Shown: positions 16,445 to 25,764, counted from the first letter of the stretch. The stretch is DNA of 64,000 nt from Streptomyces sp. NBC_01214 (GCF_026340975.1 NZ_JAPEOS010000001.1:1-64000); one strand, 5' to 3'. Notes: generated by a model from the letters alone, not told the origin. A program made the numbers and translations.

Positions 16445-17167
16445 TCATGCGCGCCAGTCGAGCGGGACCTGTCGTGAGCGGTCCCACGGACGCTCCCAAC
16501 CCGCGAAGTGCAAGATGCGGTCGATCACTCCGGCGGTGAAACCCCAGACCAGAGCCGATTCGACGGTGAATCCCGGTCCCAGGTGGCCGCTCGGATGGAC
16601 GGTCGTGACCCGGTGTTCGGGGTTCGTGAGATCTGCCACGGGAACCGTGAAGACCCGCGCCGTCTCGGCGAGGTCCACGGCTCCGACCGGGCTGGGATCG
16701 CGCCACCAGCCGAGGACGGGCGTCACGACGAACTTGCTGACCGGGATGTAGAGGCGGGGCAGCACGCCGAAAAGCTGCACACCGGAAGGATCCAGTCCGG
16801 TTTCCTCTTCGGCCTCGCGCAGGGCGGCGAGCAGCGGGCCGGTGGTGTGCGGATCGCCGTCCTCGGGATCCAGCGCGCCGCCGGGGAAGGACGGCTGTCC
16901 CGCGTGCGAGCGCAGGGTGCCGGCACGCTCCATCAGGAGCAGCTCGGGGCCTCGGGCGCCCTCCCCGAAGAGGACGAGCACGGCGGACTGCCGCCCGCGG
17001 CCGTCCTCGGGCGGCAGGAAGCGGCTCAACTGCCCCGGCTGGACGGACCGGGCCGCCTCGACGACGGGGTCGAGCCACTCGGGCAGCCCGTCGGTGGTGA
17101 TGGCCGGGCGGTGCCCACGGCGGGCTCCCACCGTGGTCCCGGCCTCGTCCGGTGTACCGCGCGTCAT
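16445..17167 (-). CDS. NUDIX hydrolase, CoA-pyrophosphatase type
   Basis: A 240-aa protein with the CoA-diphosphatase marker LRSHAGQPSFPGG immediately before the NUDIX box (GGALDPEDGD..REAEEETGL). This subgroup cleaves CoA or acyl-CoA to 4'-phosphopantetheine and ADP derivatives. ATG 17167 is used; the frame is open to 17215 but the family N-terminus fits the shorter form. It is directly upstream of, and probably co-transcribed with, the MarP-like gene. Confidence 0.85.
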   Translation of the reverse strand: MTRGTPDEAGTTVGARRGHRPAITTDGLPEWLDPVVEAARSVQPGQLSRFLPPEDGRGRQSAVLVLFGEGARGPELLLMERAGTLRSHAGQPSFPGGALDPEDGDPHTTGPLLAALREAEEETGLDPSGVQLFGVLPRLYIPVSKFVVTPVLGWWRDPSPVGAVDLAETARVFTVPVADLTNPEHRVTTVHPSGHLGPGFTVESALVWGFTAGVIDRILHFAGWERPWDRSRQVPLDWRA

Positions 17168-17389
17168 AGGCACCCCTGTCCGCGTTGTCCTGTCCAGCAC
17201 CGTCTCCCACACCACAAACGCGGTCCGGGTACCGATTCGTTCCTAAGTCCCCAAGTCCGCAGGCTTTCACGCCCCCGCACCCTTGCGCCCCCGTCCCCGT
17301 CCGGCCCGCGTCCGTCCCCTGCCCGTCCCCCGTCCGGCCCGCGTCCGGCCCGCGCGTGCACCACCTCGCCGCCGCCCTGCGGGCACCCG

Positions 17390-18325
17390 CTACGGCGCCG
17401 CCACGGCCCCGCCCAGCGGCGGGGCCGGAAGGCCCGGGTAGTCCGGGGGCGGGGTCAGCCGCTGGCCCGGCTGGCCGCCCTTCTCGTACTTGAGCAGCTT
17501 CTTCGCCTTCTCCGGGTCCGTCTCGCCCTCCCCGTACGCCGGGCAGAGCGGGGCGATCGGGCAGGCCCCGCAGGCGGGCTTGCGCGAGTGGCAGATCCGG
17601 CGGCCGTGAAAGACGACCCGGTGCGAGAGCATCGTCCACTCGCTCTTCGGGAAGATCGCGCAGATCTCCGCCTCGACCTTCTCCGGGTCCTCCTGCTCGG
17701 TCAGCTTCCAGCGGCGCACCAGTCGACCGAAATGGGTGTCCACCGTGATCCCCGGCACGCCGAACGCATTGCCGAGGACCACGTTGGCGGTCTTGCGGCC
17801 CACTCCGGGCAACTTCACCAGGTCCTCGATCCGGCCCGGCACCTCCCCGCCGAAGTCGTCCCGCAGGGCCTGCGACAGACCGAGCAGGGACCTCGACTTG
17901 GCCCGGAAGAACCCGGTCGGCCGGATCAGCTCCTCCAGATCCTCGGGAGCGGCCGCGGCCATGTCCTCGGGGGTCGGGTAGGCCGCGAAGAGGGCCGGGG
18001 TCGTCTGGTTCACCCGCAGATCGGTGGTCTGGGCGGACAGCACCGTCGCGACGAGCAGCTCGAAGGGATTGCGGAAGTCGAGCTCCGGATGGGCGTACGG
18101 ATAGATCTCGGCCAGCTCGCGGTTGATGCGTCGCGCCCTGCGCACCATGGCCAGGTGCGATTCCTGCTTGGCCGACTTCGGTTTCTTGGCCGAAACTTTG
18201 CCCTGAGGGGTGGCCGCGGCCCTCCCGGACGTCTTCACTGGGACATGTTCGCCCACGGCGGAATTTTGGGGCTCCGTCACTCCGGCGGACCCCTTGGCCT
18301 GTGCTCTCACCGGCTTATTGGACAC
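17390..18325 (-). CDS. nth: Endonuclease III (DNA glycosylase/AP lyase)
   Basis: A 311-aa base-excision repair enzyme. The helix-hairpin-helix [14 protein letters not shown] contains the catalytic lysine, VDTHFGR supplies the catalytic Asp, and the [4Fe-4S] cluster ligands follow the C-x6-C-x2-C-x5-C spacing ([17 protein letters not shown]). The first about 60 residues are Lys/Ala-rich and variable, so translation may actually start later, e.g. at ATG 18150 before [11 protein letters not shown]. It is divergent from crp. Confidence 0.93.
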   Translation of the reverse strand: MSNKPVRAQAKGSAGVTEPQNSAVGEHVPVKTSGRAAATPQGKVSAKKPKSAKQESHLAMVRRARRINRELAEIYPYAHPELDFRNPFELLVATVLSAQTTDLRVNQTTPALFAAYPTPEDMAAAAPEDLEELIRPTGFFRAKSRSLLGLSQALRDDFGGEVPGRIEDLVKLPGVGRKTANVVLGNAFGVPGITVDTHFGRLVRRWKLTEQEDPEKVEAEICAIFPKSEWTMLSHRVVFHGRRICHSRKPACGACPIAPLCPAYGEGETDPEKAKKLLKYEKGGQPGQRLTPPPDYPGLPAPPLGGAVAAP

Positions 18326-18427
18326 CCGGCCAGCCTAAGGCCGGCCGCTGACACCCGCCCGGACCTCAGGTAACACCACTCCAATTGGCCTCTGGCCGCA
18401 CAGCACGCCCGTCCGTCCGGCATCCTT

Positions 18428-18441
18428 GTGATTGATCGCAC
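18428..18441 (+). promoter_or_regulatory. Candidate Crp-binding site upstream of crp
   Basis: GTGATTGATCGCAC resembles the Streptomyces Crp consensus GTG-N6-GNCAC with one mismatch. It lies 67-80 nt before the crp start and would suit autoregulation. Inference only. Confidence 0.3.
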
Positions 18442-18507
18442 TGTTTGAGCCGTCCGGCAAAATGGGGAGCACGGTCCCCTGAGCTGGTCGACATAGGAGA
18501 GAGACTC

Positions 18508-19182
18508 GTGGACGACGTTCTGCGGCGCGCCCCGCTCTTCGCGGCGCTCGATGACGAGCAGGCCGCGGAGCTCCGCGCCTCCATGGGCGAGGTGACCCTC
18601 GCACGCGGTGACGCCCTGTTCCACGAGGGCGATCCCGGCGACCGGCTGTATGTCGTGACCGAGGGCAAGGTGAAGCTCCACCGCACCTCCCCCGACGGTC
18701 GCGAGAACATGCTGGCCGTCCTCGGCCCCGGCGAGCTGATCGGCGAGCTGTCGCTCTTCGATCCGGGCCCGCGCACCGCCACCGCCACCGCGCTGACCGA
18801 GGTCAAGCTCCTCGGCCTCGGCCACGGTGACCTCCAGCCCTGGCTCAACGCCCGGCCCGAGGTCGCGACCGCGCTGCTGCGCGCCGTCGCCCGCCGCCTG
18901 CGCAAGACCAACGACCAGATGTCCGACCTGGTCTTCTCCGACGTTCCCGGCCGTGTGGCGCGGGCGCTCCTCGACCTCTCGCGCCGCTTCGGCGTGCAGT
19001 CGGAGGAGGGCATCCACGTGGTGCACGACCTCACGCAGGAGGAGCTCGCCCAGCTCGTCGGCGCCTCGCGCGAGACCGTGAACAAGGCCCTGGCCGACTT
19101 CGCGGGCCGCGGCTGGCTGCGCCTGGAGGCGCGTGCGGTCATCCTGCTGGACGTGGAGCGCCTCGCGAAGCGCTCCCGCTAA
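18508..19182 (+). CDS. crp: Crp/Fnr-family cAMP receptor protein
   Basis: A 224-aa regulator with an N-terminal cyclic-nucleotide-binding domain (the PGELIGELSLFDPGPRTATA phosphate-binding cassette at about residues 70-90) and a C-terminal winged helix-turn-helix (TQEELAQLVGASRETVNKAL). In Streptomyces, Crp controls germination, development and antibiotic production. GTG 18508, preceded by AGGAGAGAG, gives the known length; the frame is open to 18445 but that adds 21 unsupported residues. A terminator follows. Confidence 0.95.
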   Translation: MDDVLRRAPLFAALDDEQAAELRASMGEVTLARGDALFHEGDPGDRLYVVTEGKVKLHRTSPDGRENMLAVLGPGELIGELSLFDPGPRTATATALTEVKLLGLGHGDLQPWLNARPEVATALLRAVARRLRKTNDQMSDLVFSDVPGRVARALLDLSRRFGVQSEEGIHVVHDLTQEELAQLVGASRETVNKALADFAGRGWLRLEARAVILLDVERLAKRSR

Positions 19183-19199
19183 CGCCGGCCACAGCCGTT

Positions 19200-19236
19200 C
19201 GAAGGGGTCCTGCCCGACCGGGCACGGGCCCCTTCG
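19200..19236 (+). terminator. Terminator after crp
   Basis: The stem CGAAGGGG/CCCCTTCG (19200-19207 with 19229-19236) encloses a second GC hairpin (TGCCCGACCGGGCA), 17 nt past the crp stop. Confidence 0.75.
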
Positions 19237-19407
19237 CGTTTCCCCGGGCCCGACAGCGCCTGCGGGGCGGTCCGGGGCTGCGGGGCCGGTCCGGGGCTGT
19301 GGGCCGGTCCGGGAGCTGCCGAGCGGGCCGGAGGCCCGCCTAGCGGTCCGGCCGACGCACGGCGTTCGGTCCGCCGCCCCGGGCGGGCAGCCAGGCACAG
19401 TGGAGCC

Positions 19408-20214
19408 ATGGAGCACAGAGGGCTGGACGCGTACGGGTACTTCGAGCGAGAGGGGTCCCTCGGTCGCGTACAGGGCGAGTTCAAGGGCCTCGTTGCGGCC
19501 GCGCGGGCCCGGACCGGCGAGGCGTACGGCCGACGGCTGCACAGCGCGTACCTCTACGGGTCAGTGCCGCGCGGGTCGGCCCGGCCCGGGCGGTCGGACC
19601 TGGACCTGCTGCTCGTACTGCACCACGAGCCCTCCGAGGAGGACCGGGACACCGCCGAGGTGCTCGCCCGCGGGCTCGACGAGGACTTCCCCGAGGTCGA
19701 CGGGGTCGGCATCCTGCTCCAGGACAAGGTCGCCGTGCTGAGCGAGGCGGAACGATTCGACATGGGCTGGTTCCTCGCCTGCCTGTGCACCCCGCTGCTC
19801 GGCGCGGACCTGGCCGAGCACCTGCCGCGCTACCGGCCGGACAGCCTGCTCGCCCGCGAGACCAACGGCGACCTGGCCGACCTGCTGCCCGCGTGGCGGA
19901 CGCGGGTGCGGGAGGCGTCGACCCCGCAGGAGTACCGGAAGCTGAGCCGCCACTTCTCCCGGCACCTGGTGCGCACCGCCTTCACGCTGGTCATGCCGCG
20001 ATGGGGCGGCTGGACCAGCGACCTCGGCGAATCCGCGGAGATCTTCGGCATGTACTACCCGGAACGCGCGGCACAGGTGGAGGCCGCGGCCGCCGTCGCA
20101 CTGGATCCCGTCGCGGACCCGGAGGTGCTGCGCGGTTACGTCGAGGACCTCGGGCCGTGGCTGGCGGACGAGTACACGGCCCGGCACGGGACGAAGACGC
20201 CCCGCCGGGGCTGA
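19408..20214 (+). CDS. Minimal nucleotidyltransferase-domain protein
   Basis: A 268-aa protein whose residues of about 50-70 read YGSVPRGSARPGRSDLDLLL, the GS-x9-13-DxD signature of the pol-beta nucleotidyltransferase superfamily. The remaining two thirds are helical (LPAWRTRVREAS, RHFSRHLVRTAF), possibly a substrate-recruiting domain. Relatives include aminoglycoside nucleotidyltransferases and MNT-type antitoxins, but no HEPN partner is adjacent, so a toxin-antitoxin role is not supported. A GC-rich triplicated 18-nt unit (19264-19320) precedes the gene. Confidence 0.7.
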   Translation: MEHRGLDAYGYFEREGSLGRVQGEFKGLVAAARARTGEAYGRRLHSAYLYGSVPRGSARPGRSDLDLLLVLHHEPSEEDRDTAEVLARGLDEDFPEVDGVGILLQDKVAVLSEAERFDMGWFLACLCTPLLGADLAEHLPRYRPDSLLARETNGDLADLLPAWRTRVREASTPQEYRKLSRHFSRHLVRTAFTLVMPRWGGWTSDLGESAEIFGMYYPERAAQVEAAAAVALDPVADPEVLRGYVEDLGPWLADEYTARHGTKTPRRG

Positions 20215-20242
20215 GCGTCGTGGGCGCCGGCCCCGGGCCGGC

Positions 20243-20542
20243 TCAGACCTTCTCGGCTGCGGCGAGGGCGTCGACGGCCAGCTTGGCCTCCGCCAGGCCC
20301 GCGCCGGTGATCCGCCGGTATTCCTTGATCGCCGAGATGTGCCGGTCGGCCCTCAGATGGGCCCGTACCTCGTCCATCCCGGCCGGCTCCGGTTCCTCGA
20401 TGCCGAAGTGGTCCAGCACCAGGGCCAGGCGGCGCTCCATGCGGTCGGCCTTGTTCTGCAGGCTCTGCACCCGGAGCGTCACCGTCGAAGTGATCCATCC
20501 GGCCGTCGCGACCAACACGACCAGCAAGAACACGGTGTTCAT
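20243..20542 (-). CDS. Membrane-anchored protein with a ribosomal L7/L12 C-terminal-like domain
   Basis: A 99-aa protein with one N-terminal membrane helix (MNTVFLLVVLVATAGWI), a short coiled-coil (LQNKADRMERRLAL), and a C-terminal segment (ISAIKEYRRITGAGLAEAKLAVDAL) similar to the L7/L12 C-terminal fold. Its start overlaps the upstream metallo-beta-lactamase stop by 4 nt, so it is the last gene of the NUDIX/MBL operon. Function unknown. Confidence 0.7.
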   Translation of the reverse strand: MNTVFLLVVLVATAGWITSTVTLRVQSLQNKADRMERRLALVLDHFGIEEPEPAGMDEVRAHLRADRHISAIKEYRRITGAGLAEAKLAVDALAAAEKV

Positions 20543-21384
20543 TCGGGCCCTCCCGGGATCAGTCCGTGATCTTGAAGGTACTCCAGCTGCGCCCGGACGG
20601 ACCACTCCGCGGCCGGCCACAAGGAGCGGTCCACGTCCGCGTAGACCTGGGCGACGACCGCCTCCGGGGTCAGGCAGCCGTTCTCGACGGCGGTCTCGAC
20701 CTGGGCGAGCCGGTGCGCGCGGTGGGCCAGGTAGAACTCGACGGCGCCCTGCGCGTCCTCCAGGACCGGCCCGTGGCCCGGCAGGACGGTGTGCACCCCG
20801 TCGTCCACCGTCAGCGAGCGCAGGCGGCGCAGGGAGTCCAGGTAGTCGCCGAGACGGCCGTCGGGGTGGGCGACGACGGTGGTGCCGCGGCCCAGGATGG
20901 TGTCGCCGGTCAGCACGGCCCGGTCGGCGGGCAGGTGGAAACAGAGCGAGTCGCTGGTGTGGCCGGGGGTCGGTACTACGCGCAGCTCCAACCCGCCGGT
21001 CCGGATCACGTCCCCCGCGGCCAGGCCCTCGTCACCGAGGCGCAGCGCCGGGTCCAGGGCGCGGACCTTCGTACGGGTGAGCTCGGCGAAGCGGCCCGCG
21101 CCCTCGGCGTGGTCCGGGTGGCCGTGGGTGAGCAGGGTGAGGGCGATCCGCTTGCCCGCCTGCTCGGCGGTGGCGATGACCGCCCTCAGGTGTACCTCGT
21201 CCAGCGGGCCGGGATCGATCACGACGGCGAGGTCGGAACCGGGCTCGGACACCAGCCAGGTGTTGGTGCCGTCGAGGGTCATCGCGGAGGCGTTGGGAGC
21301 CAGGACGTTCACCGCGCGGGCGGTCGCCGGCCCGGAGGTGACCACTCCGCGGGGCTGGCCGGGCAGTGCGGCGGCGTCGGTCAT
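20539..21384 (-). CDS. Metallo-beta-lactamase-fold hydrolase
   Basis: A 281-aa protein with the zinc-binding motif THGHPDHAEG, the downstream PTPGHTSDS and LTGDTILG motifs, and a C-terminal LPGHGPV. This arrangement matches the LACTB2/glyoxalase-II-like subgroup of the fold. ATG 21384 overlaps the NUDIX stop by ATGA. A hydrolase acting on a thioester, RNA or nucleotide is possible; the substrate is not identifiable. The frame is open upstream to 21708 but that part is a shadow of the NUDIX gene. Confidence 0.82.
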   Translation of the reverse strand: MTDAAALPGQPRGVVTSGPATARAVNVLAPNASAMTLDGTNTWLVSEPGSDLAVVIDPGPLDEVHLRAVIATAEQAGKRIALTLLTHGHPDHAEGAGRFAELTRTKVRALDPALRLGDEGLAAGDVIRTGGLELRVVPTPGHTSDSLCFHLPADRAVLTGDTILGRGTTVVAHPDGRLGDYLDSLRRLRSLTVDDGVHTVLPGHGPVLEDAQGAVEFYLAHRAHRLAQVETAVENGCLTPEAVVAQVYADVDRSLWPAAEWSVRAQLEYLQDHGLIPGGPE

Positions 21385-22361
21385 GCGGGGCCTCCGGGAG
21401 CTGCGGGATCGGCGGGATCCGTGGGACCTTCGGGATCTGTGGAACCTGCGGGTTCCGTGGGACCCGCGGGGCTTCCGGGGCGGACGCGCTTGGTGAACTC
21501 GTCGTGCCCCGGCCAGCTGAGCACGAGCTCGCCGTCCTCCAGCGTGGCCTGGGCCAGCACCGGGGCGAGGTCCTGCCGGGCCGCTGCGGCGAGCGCGCCC
21601 GCGGCGCTCCCGTACGGCTCCAGCGACCGCAGCGTGGAGATGGTCGGCGGCATCATCAGCAGCTCGCCCTTGTCGTATCCGGCGGCCGCGTCGGTCGGGC
21701 GGATCCACACGGTCCGGTCGGCCTCGGTGGAGGCGTTGCGGGTGCGCTGGCCCTCGGGGAGGGCGGCGACGAAGAACCAGGTGTCGTAACGGCGCGGCTC
21801 GAACTCGGGGGTGATCCAGCGTGCCCAGGCCCCGAGCAGGTCGGAACGCAGCCGCAGGCCGCGACGGTCGAGGAACTCCGCGAAGGACAGCTCCCGCGCC
21901 ACGAGGGCCTGCCGGTCGACCTCCCAGTCGTCGCCGGTGGTGTCACCGACGATCTCGTCCGGGGTCTGCCCGGCGAGCAGGACGCCCGCCTCCTCGAAGG
22001 TCTCCCGTACGGCACTGCAGACGATGGCCTGGGCGGTCAGGGGGTCGGTCCCGAGCCGGGCCGCCCAGTCCTCGCGGGAGGGGCCGGCCCAGCCGACCTG
22101 GTGCTCCTCGTCGCGGGGATCGACCCCGCCGCCCGGATAGGCGTACGCGCCCCCGGCGAAGGCCATGGAGGCCCGCCTGCGCAGCATGTGCACGGCGGGG
22201 CCGTCGGGGGTGTCGCGCAGGAGCATCACGGTGGCGGCGCGCCGCGGCTCCACCGGGACGAGCGAGCCGGCCGCGAGCGCGCGGATGCGGTCGGGCCACT
22301 CCGGCGGGTACCACTGGCCTCCGGCGGGGGGCTGCTGCTGACCATGCTGACCATTCGGCAT
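21381..22361 (-). CDS. NUDIX hydrolase of the NUDT19-like group
   Basis: A 326-aa protein with a split NUDIX signature: AYAYPGGGVDPRD is followed, after an insertion of roughly 35 residues, by CSAVRETFEEAGVLL. This long form resembles NUDT19-type CoA-diphosphatases. The C-terminal 40 residues are a Pro/Gly/Asp-rich repetitive tail (PAGSTDPEGPTDPADP). It is the first gene of the coupled NUDIX/MBL/L7L12-like operon. Confidence 0.78.
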   Translation of the reverse strand: MPNGQHGQQQPPAGGQWYPPEWPDRIRALAAGSLVPVEPRRAATVMLLRDTPDGPAVHMLRRRASMAFAGGAYAYPGGGVDPRDEEHQVGWAGPSREDWAARLGTDPLTAQAIVCSAVRETFEEAGVLLAGQTPDEIVGDTTGDDWEVDRQALVARELSFAEFLDRRGLRLRSDLLGAWARWITPEFEPRRYDTWFFVAALPEGQRTRNASTEADRTVWIRPTDAAAGYDKGELLMMPPTISTLRSLEPYGSAAGALAAAARQDLAPVLAQATLEDGELVLSWPGHDEFTKRVRPGSPAGPTEPAGSTDPEGPTDPADPAAPGGPA

Positions 22362-22539
22362 GGCCGGATGCTACGGCCATCCGGCCCGATGTTCGAGGGT
22401 CCCCCGTCACGGGCGGCCGACACGGTGGCGGACACGCGGGGCCGGCACCGGCGATCCGGCCGCCGGGGAAGCACGCGGGACGGGACGGGACCGCGCGGTG
22501 CGCGACCCGGCCCGTCCCGGCGGAACCCACCCCGAGGGG

Positions 22540-23010
22540 TCAGGCTCCGGCGACCAGCTCCACCTGGATCTCGACCTCGACCGGGGCGTCCAGCGGCAGG
22601 ACCGCCACGCCGACCGCGCTGCGGGCGTGGACGCCCTTCTCGCCGAGGACCTCGCCGAGCAGCTCGCTCGCACCGTTCAGCACGCCCGGCTGGGCCGTGA
22701 AGTCGGGGGCGGAGGCGATGAAGCCGACGACCTTCACGACACGCGCGATCTTGTCGAGGTCACCGACGACGGACTTGACGGCGGCCAGGGCGTTCAGCGC
22801 GCAGACCGCCGCCAGCTCCTTGGCCTGCTCCGGCGAGACCTCGGCGCCGACCTTGCCGGTGATCGGCATGCTGCCCTTGACCATCGGGAGCTGGCCCGCG
22901 GTGAAGACGTACGAGCCCGACCGCACGGCGGGCTGGTACGCGGCCAGCGGCGGGACGACGCCCGGGAGCGTCAGGCCGAGCTCGGCCAGCTTCGCCTCTA
23001 CGGCACTCAT
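22540..23010 (-). CDS. RidA-family (YjgF/YER057c) protein
   Basis: A 156-aa protein of the long RidA subgroup, with the trimer-interface region SGSYVFTAGQLPMVKG and C-terminal ARSAVGVAVLPLDAPVEVE. RidA proteins deaminate reactive enamine/imine intermediates formed by PLP enzymes; the substrate-anchoring Arg is in HARSAVG. It overlaps the DUF4177 gene stop by ATGA, forming a two-gene operon. Confidence 0.85.
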   Translation of the reverse strand: MSAVEAKLAELGLTLPGVVPPLAAYQPAVRSGSYVFTAGQLPMVKGSMPITGKVGAEVSPEQAKELAAVCALNALAAVKSVVGDLDKIARVVKVVGFIASAPDFTAQPGVLNGASELLGEVLGEKGVHARSAVGVAVLPLDAPVEVEIQVELVAGA

Positions 23011-23168
23011 GCCTTCTCCCGCTTGAGGTAGGCCACGAGCTGCTCGGGGTTGTTCGGGCCGGGCACGACCTGGACGAGCTCCCAGCCGTCCTCGCCCCAG
23101 GTGTCCAGGATCTGCTTGGTGGCGTGAACCAGCAGCGGGACCGTCGCGTATTCGAACTTCTTGGTCAT
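23007..23168 (-). CDS. DUF4177 small protein
   Basis: A 53-aa protein (MTKKFEYATVPLLVH..) with the DUF4177 pattern EDGWELVQVVPGPN and a basic C-terminus. No function is established for the family. ATG 23168 is selected because upstream codons are unlike coding sequence. It is the first gene of the DUF4177/RidA pair. Confidence 0.8.
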   Translation of the reverse strand: MTKKFEYATVPLLVHATKQILDTWGEDGWELVQVVPGPNNPEQLVAYLKREKA

Positions 23169-23387
23169 GGGAGCGAGGGTAGTGCCTGGAGCGCGGGGCG
23201 CATGCCGCCCCCGGAACCGCCGGTCGGACACCTCACCCGAGCAGGCGCCGCGCCGACCCGAACGGGGCCCGGACGGAGCCCGGACGGGGCCGATCCGGGT
23301 CGAACGTAACGGAGCTCACCCCCGAACACTCCGGCAGAACCACCCGGCACCACCGGAGTCGAACCCGAGGAATTAGGCTCGGACGCT

Positions 23388-24371
23388 GTGAGCAGGCTCC
23401 AGGTGGTCAGCGGCAAGGGCGGCACCGGCAAGACCACGGTCGCCGCAGCACTCGCGCTTGCCCTCGCGCGCGAGGGCGGACGGACTCTTCTGGTGGAGGT
23501 CGAGGGCAGGCAAGGGCTCGCGCAGCTCTTCGGCGCCGAGGCGCTCCCCTACGAGGAGCGGAAGATCGCCGTGGCGCCCGGCGGGGGCGGTGAGGTCTAC
23601 GCGCTCGCCATCGACGCCGAACGGGCGCTGCTGGACTACCTCCAGATGTTCTACAAGCTCGGCTCGGCCGGCCGCGCGCTCAAGAAGCTCGGCGCCATCG
23701 ACTTCGCGACGACCATCGCCCCCGGGCTGCGCGACGTGCTGCTGACCGGCAAGGCGTGCGAGGCGGTGCGGCGCAAGGACAAGACGGGCCGCTACGTCTA
23801 CGACCACGTGATCATGGACGCGCCACCGACCGGGCGCATCACCCGGTTCCTGAACGTCAACGACGAAGTGGCGGGCCTGGCCCGGTTCGGGCCGATCCAC
23901 AACCAGGCCCAGGCCGTCATGAAGGTCCTCAAGTCCCCCGAGACCGCGGTGCACCTGGTCACCCTCCTGGAGGAGATGCCCGTCCAGGAGACCGCGGACG
24001 GCATCGAGGAACTGCGCGAGGCCGGACTGCCCGTCGGGCGGGTCGTCGTGAACATGGTCCGGCCGCACCATCTGGACGAGGACACCCTGCGCACCGCGGC
24101 CGGCGACCACCGCGCCGAGGTGGCGAAGTCGCTGTCCCGGGCGGGCCTCGGCGGCGCCCGGCGCGGCGGGCTGGCCGAGCGGCTGGTGGACCCGCTGCTC
24201 AGACAGGCGGCCGAGCACGCGGGCCGGGTGGAGCTGGAGCGGGCGCAGCGCGCCGTACTGGCGGGGCTGGACCTGCCGACGTACGAACTGCCCCTGCTCG
24301 GGGCGGGGATGGATCTGGCCGGGCTGTACGCGCTGGCCAAGGAACTGCGGAAGCAGTCGGTGGCCGAATGA
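23388..24371 (+). CDS. ArsA/GET3-like ATPase, first paralogue
   Basis: A 327-aa P-loop ATPase (VVSGKGGTGKTTVAAALAL at the N-terminus, VIMDAPPTGRITRFL switch II region). Two ArsA-like ATPases in tandem next to wblA are typical of Streptomyces. They lack the arsenite-binding cysteines expected of true ArsA, so a GET3-like or regulatory role is more likely than arsenic export. The GTG start has a -10 motif TAGGCT (23374-23379) 8 nt upstream, consistent with a leaderless transcript. It overlaps the second ATPase by ATGA. Confidence 0.85.
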   Translation: MSRLQVVSGKGGTGKTTVAAALALALAREGGRTLLVEVEGRQGLAQLFGAEALPYEERKIAVAPGGGGEVYALAIDAERALLDYLQMFYKLGSAGRALKKLGAIDFATTIAPGLRDVLLTGKACEAVRRKDKTGRYVYDHVIMDAPPTGRITRFLNVNDEVAGLARFGPIHNQAQAVMKVLKSPETAVHLVTLLEEMPVQETADGIEELREAGLPVGRVVVNMVRPHHLDEDTLRTAAGDHRAEVAKSLSRAGLGGARRGGLAERLVDPLLRQAAEHAGRVELERAQRAVLAGLDLPTYELPLLGAGMDLAGLYALAKELRKQSVAE

Positions 24372-25735
24372 GCGAGGGGGTGGACACCGTGAGCATGGAC
24401 ACTCCGCCGCGGCTGGCGGTCGACCGGCTGTTGGACGACCGGGAGACCCGGATCATCGTGTGCTGCGGGGCGGGCGGGGTCGGCAAGACCACCACGGCCG
24501 CGGCGCTCGGCGTACGGGCGGCCGGGCGCGGGCGCAAGGCCGTCGTGCTCACCATCGACCCGGCGCGGCGGCTCGCGCAGTCGATGGGGATCGACTCGCT
24601 GGACAACACCCCGCGGAAGGTGGGGACCGTCGGGGCGGGGGGCGGTGAACTCCACGCCATGATGCTGGACATGAAGCGGACCTTCGACGAGATCGTCGAG
24701 GCGCACGCGGACGCCGAGCGGGCCCGGGCCATCCTCGCCAACCCCTTCTACCAGTCCCTGTCGGCCGGCTTCGCGGGCACGCAGGAGTACATGGCAATGG
24801 AGAAGCTCGGGCAGCTGCGGGCCCGGGACGACTGGGACCTGATCATCGTCGACACTCCGCCGAGCCGGTCCGCGCTGGACTTCCTGGACGCGCCGAAGCG
24901 CCTCGGGTCCTTCCTGGACGGGAAGTTCATCCGGGTGCTGATGGCTCCGGCGAAGGTGGGCGGCCGGGCCGGGATGAAGTTCCTGAACGTCGGCATGTCG
25001 ATGATGACCGGCACCCTCAGCAAGCTGATGGGGGCCTCGCTGCTGAAGGACGTCCAGACCTTCGTGGCCGCGATGGACACGATGTTCGGCGGCTTCCGCA
25101 CGCGCGCGGACGCGACCTTCCGACTGCTCCAGGCTCCCGGCACGGCCTTCCTGGTGGTCGCCGCGCCCGAGGCGGACGCCCTGCGCGAGGCGGCGTACTT
25201 CGTGGAACGGCTGGCCGCGGAGAAGATGCCGCTGGCCGGCCTGGTACTGAACCGGGTGCACGGCAGTGGCGCCGACCAGCTGTCCGCCGAGCGGGCGTTG
25301 GCCGCCGCAGAGAATCTTGAAGAAGGCGGCATTGTCGATCAGGAGTCCGGGAAAGCTGGACTTCGTGACTCGGGCGCGGAAGCCACCGAGCCCACTGAAA
25401 CTGCCGAGACCGCCGGGTCCGCCGATACTGCGCGGACCGCACACAGCGCACGGACCACACGCACCACCCGGACCGCGAACCCTCCCGAGACAGGCTCCCC
25501 CGGCACCGAAGGCGATACCGCGGTCGTCGACCGGATCACGGCAGGACTGCTGCGCCTGCACGCCGAACGCATGCAGGTGATCGCGCGTGAGCAGCGCACA
25601 CGCGATCGGTTCACCTCACTGCACCCCGAAGTGGCGGTGGCTGAAGTGGCCGCCCTGCCCGGCGATGTGCACGACCTCGCCGGGCTACGGGCCATCGGAG
25701 AACGACTCGCGGCCGGGGTACCGGCCGGAGCGTAG
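24368..25735 (+). CDS. ArsA/GET3-like ATPase, second paralogue with a Thr-rich insert
   Basis: A 455-aa ATPase (CCGAGGVGKTTTAAALG Walker A, IIVDTPPSRSALDFLD switch). It resembles the first paralogue but carries an insert at about residues 322-380 rich in Thr/Ala/Glu and Arg (ETAETAGSADTARTAHS), likely disordered, before the C-terminal helical part. ATG 24368 overlaps the previous stop; the long open frame upstream from 23756 is a shadow. The pair probably forms a heterodimer or shares a partner; this is inference. Confidence 0.85.
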   Translation: MSEGVDTVSMDTPPRLAVDRLLDDRETRIIVCCGAGGVGKTTTAAALGVRAAGRGRKAVVLTIDPARRLAQSMGIDSLDNTPRKVGTVGAGGGELHAMMLDMKRTFDEIVEAHADAERARAILANPFYQSLSAGFAGTQEYMAMEKLGQLRARDDWDLIIVDTPPSRSALDFLDAPKRLGSFLDGKFIRVLMAPAKVGGRAGMKFLNVGMSMMTGTLSKLMGASLLKDVQTFVAAMDTMFGGFRTRADATFRLLQAPGTAFLVVAAPEADALREAAYFVERLAAEKMPLAGLVLNRVHGSGADQLSAERALAAAENLEEGGIVDQESGKAGLRDSGAEATEPTETAETAGSADTARTAHSARTTRTTRTANPPETGSPGTEGDTAVVDRITAGLLRLHAERMQVIAREQRTRDRFTSLHPEVAVAEVAALPGDVHDLAGLRAIGERLAAGVPAGA

Positions 25736-25764
25736 GCGTTCGTACGTCGTGGCGGCCGTGTGGT

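Noticed and set aside
23756..24367. N-terminal extension of the second ArsA-like ATPase
   Set aside because: The extra 204 residues are a shifted-frame shadow of the first ATPase; ATG 24368 gives the normal start with a 4-nt overlap.
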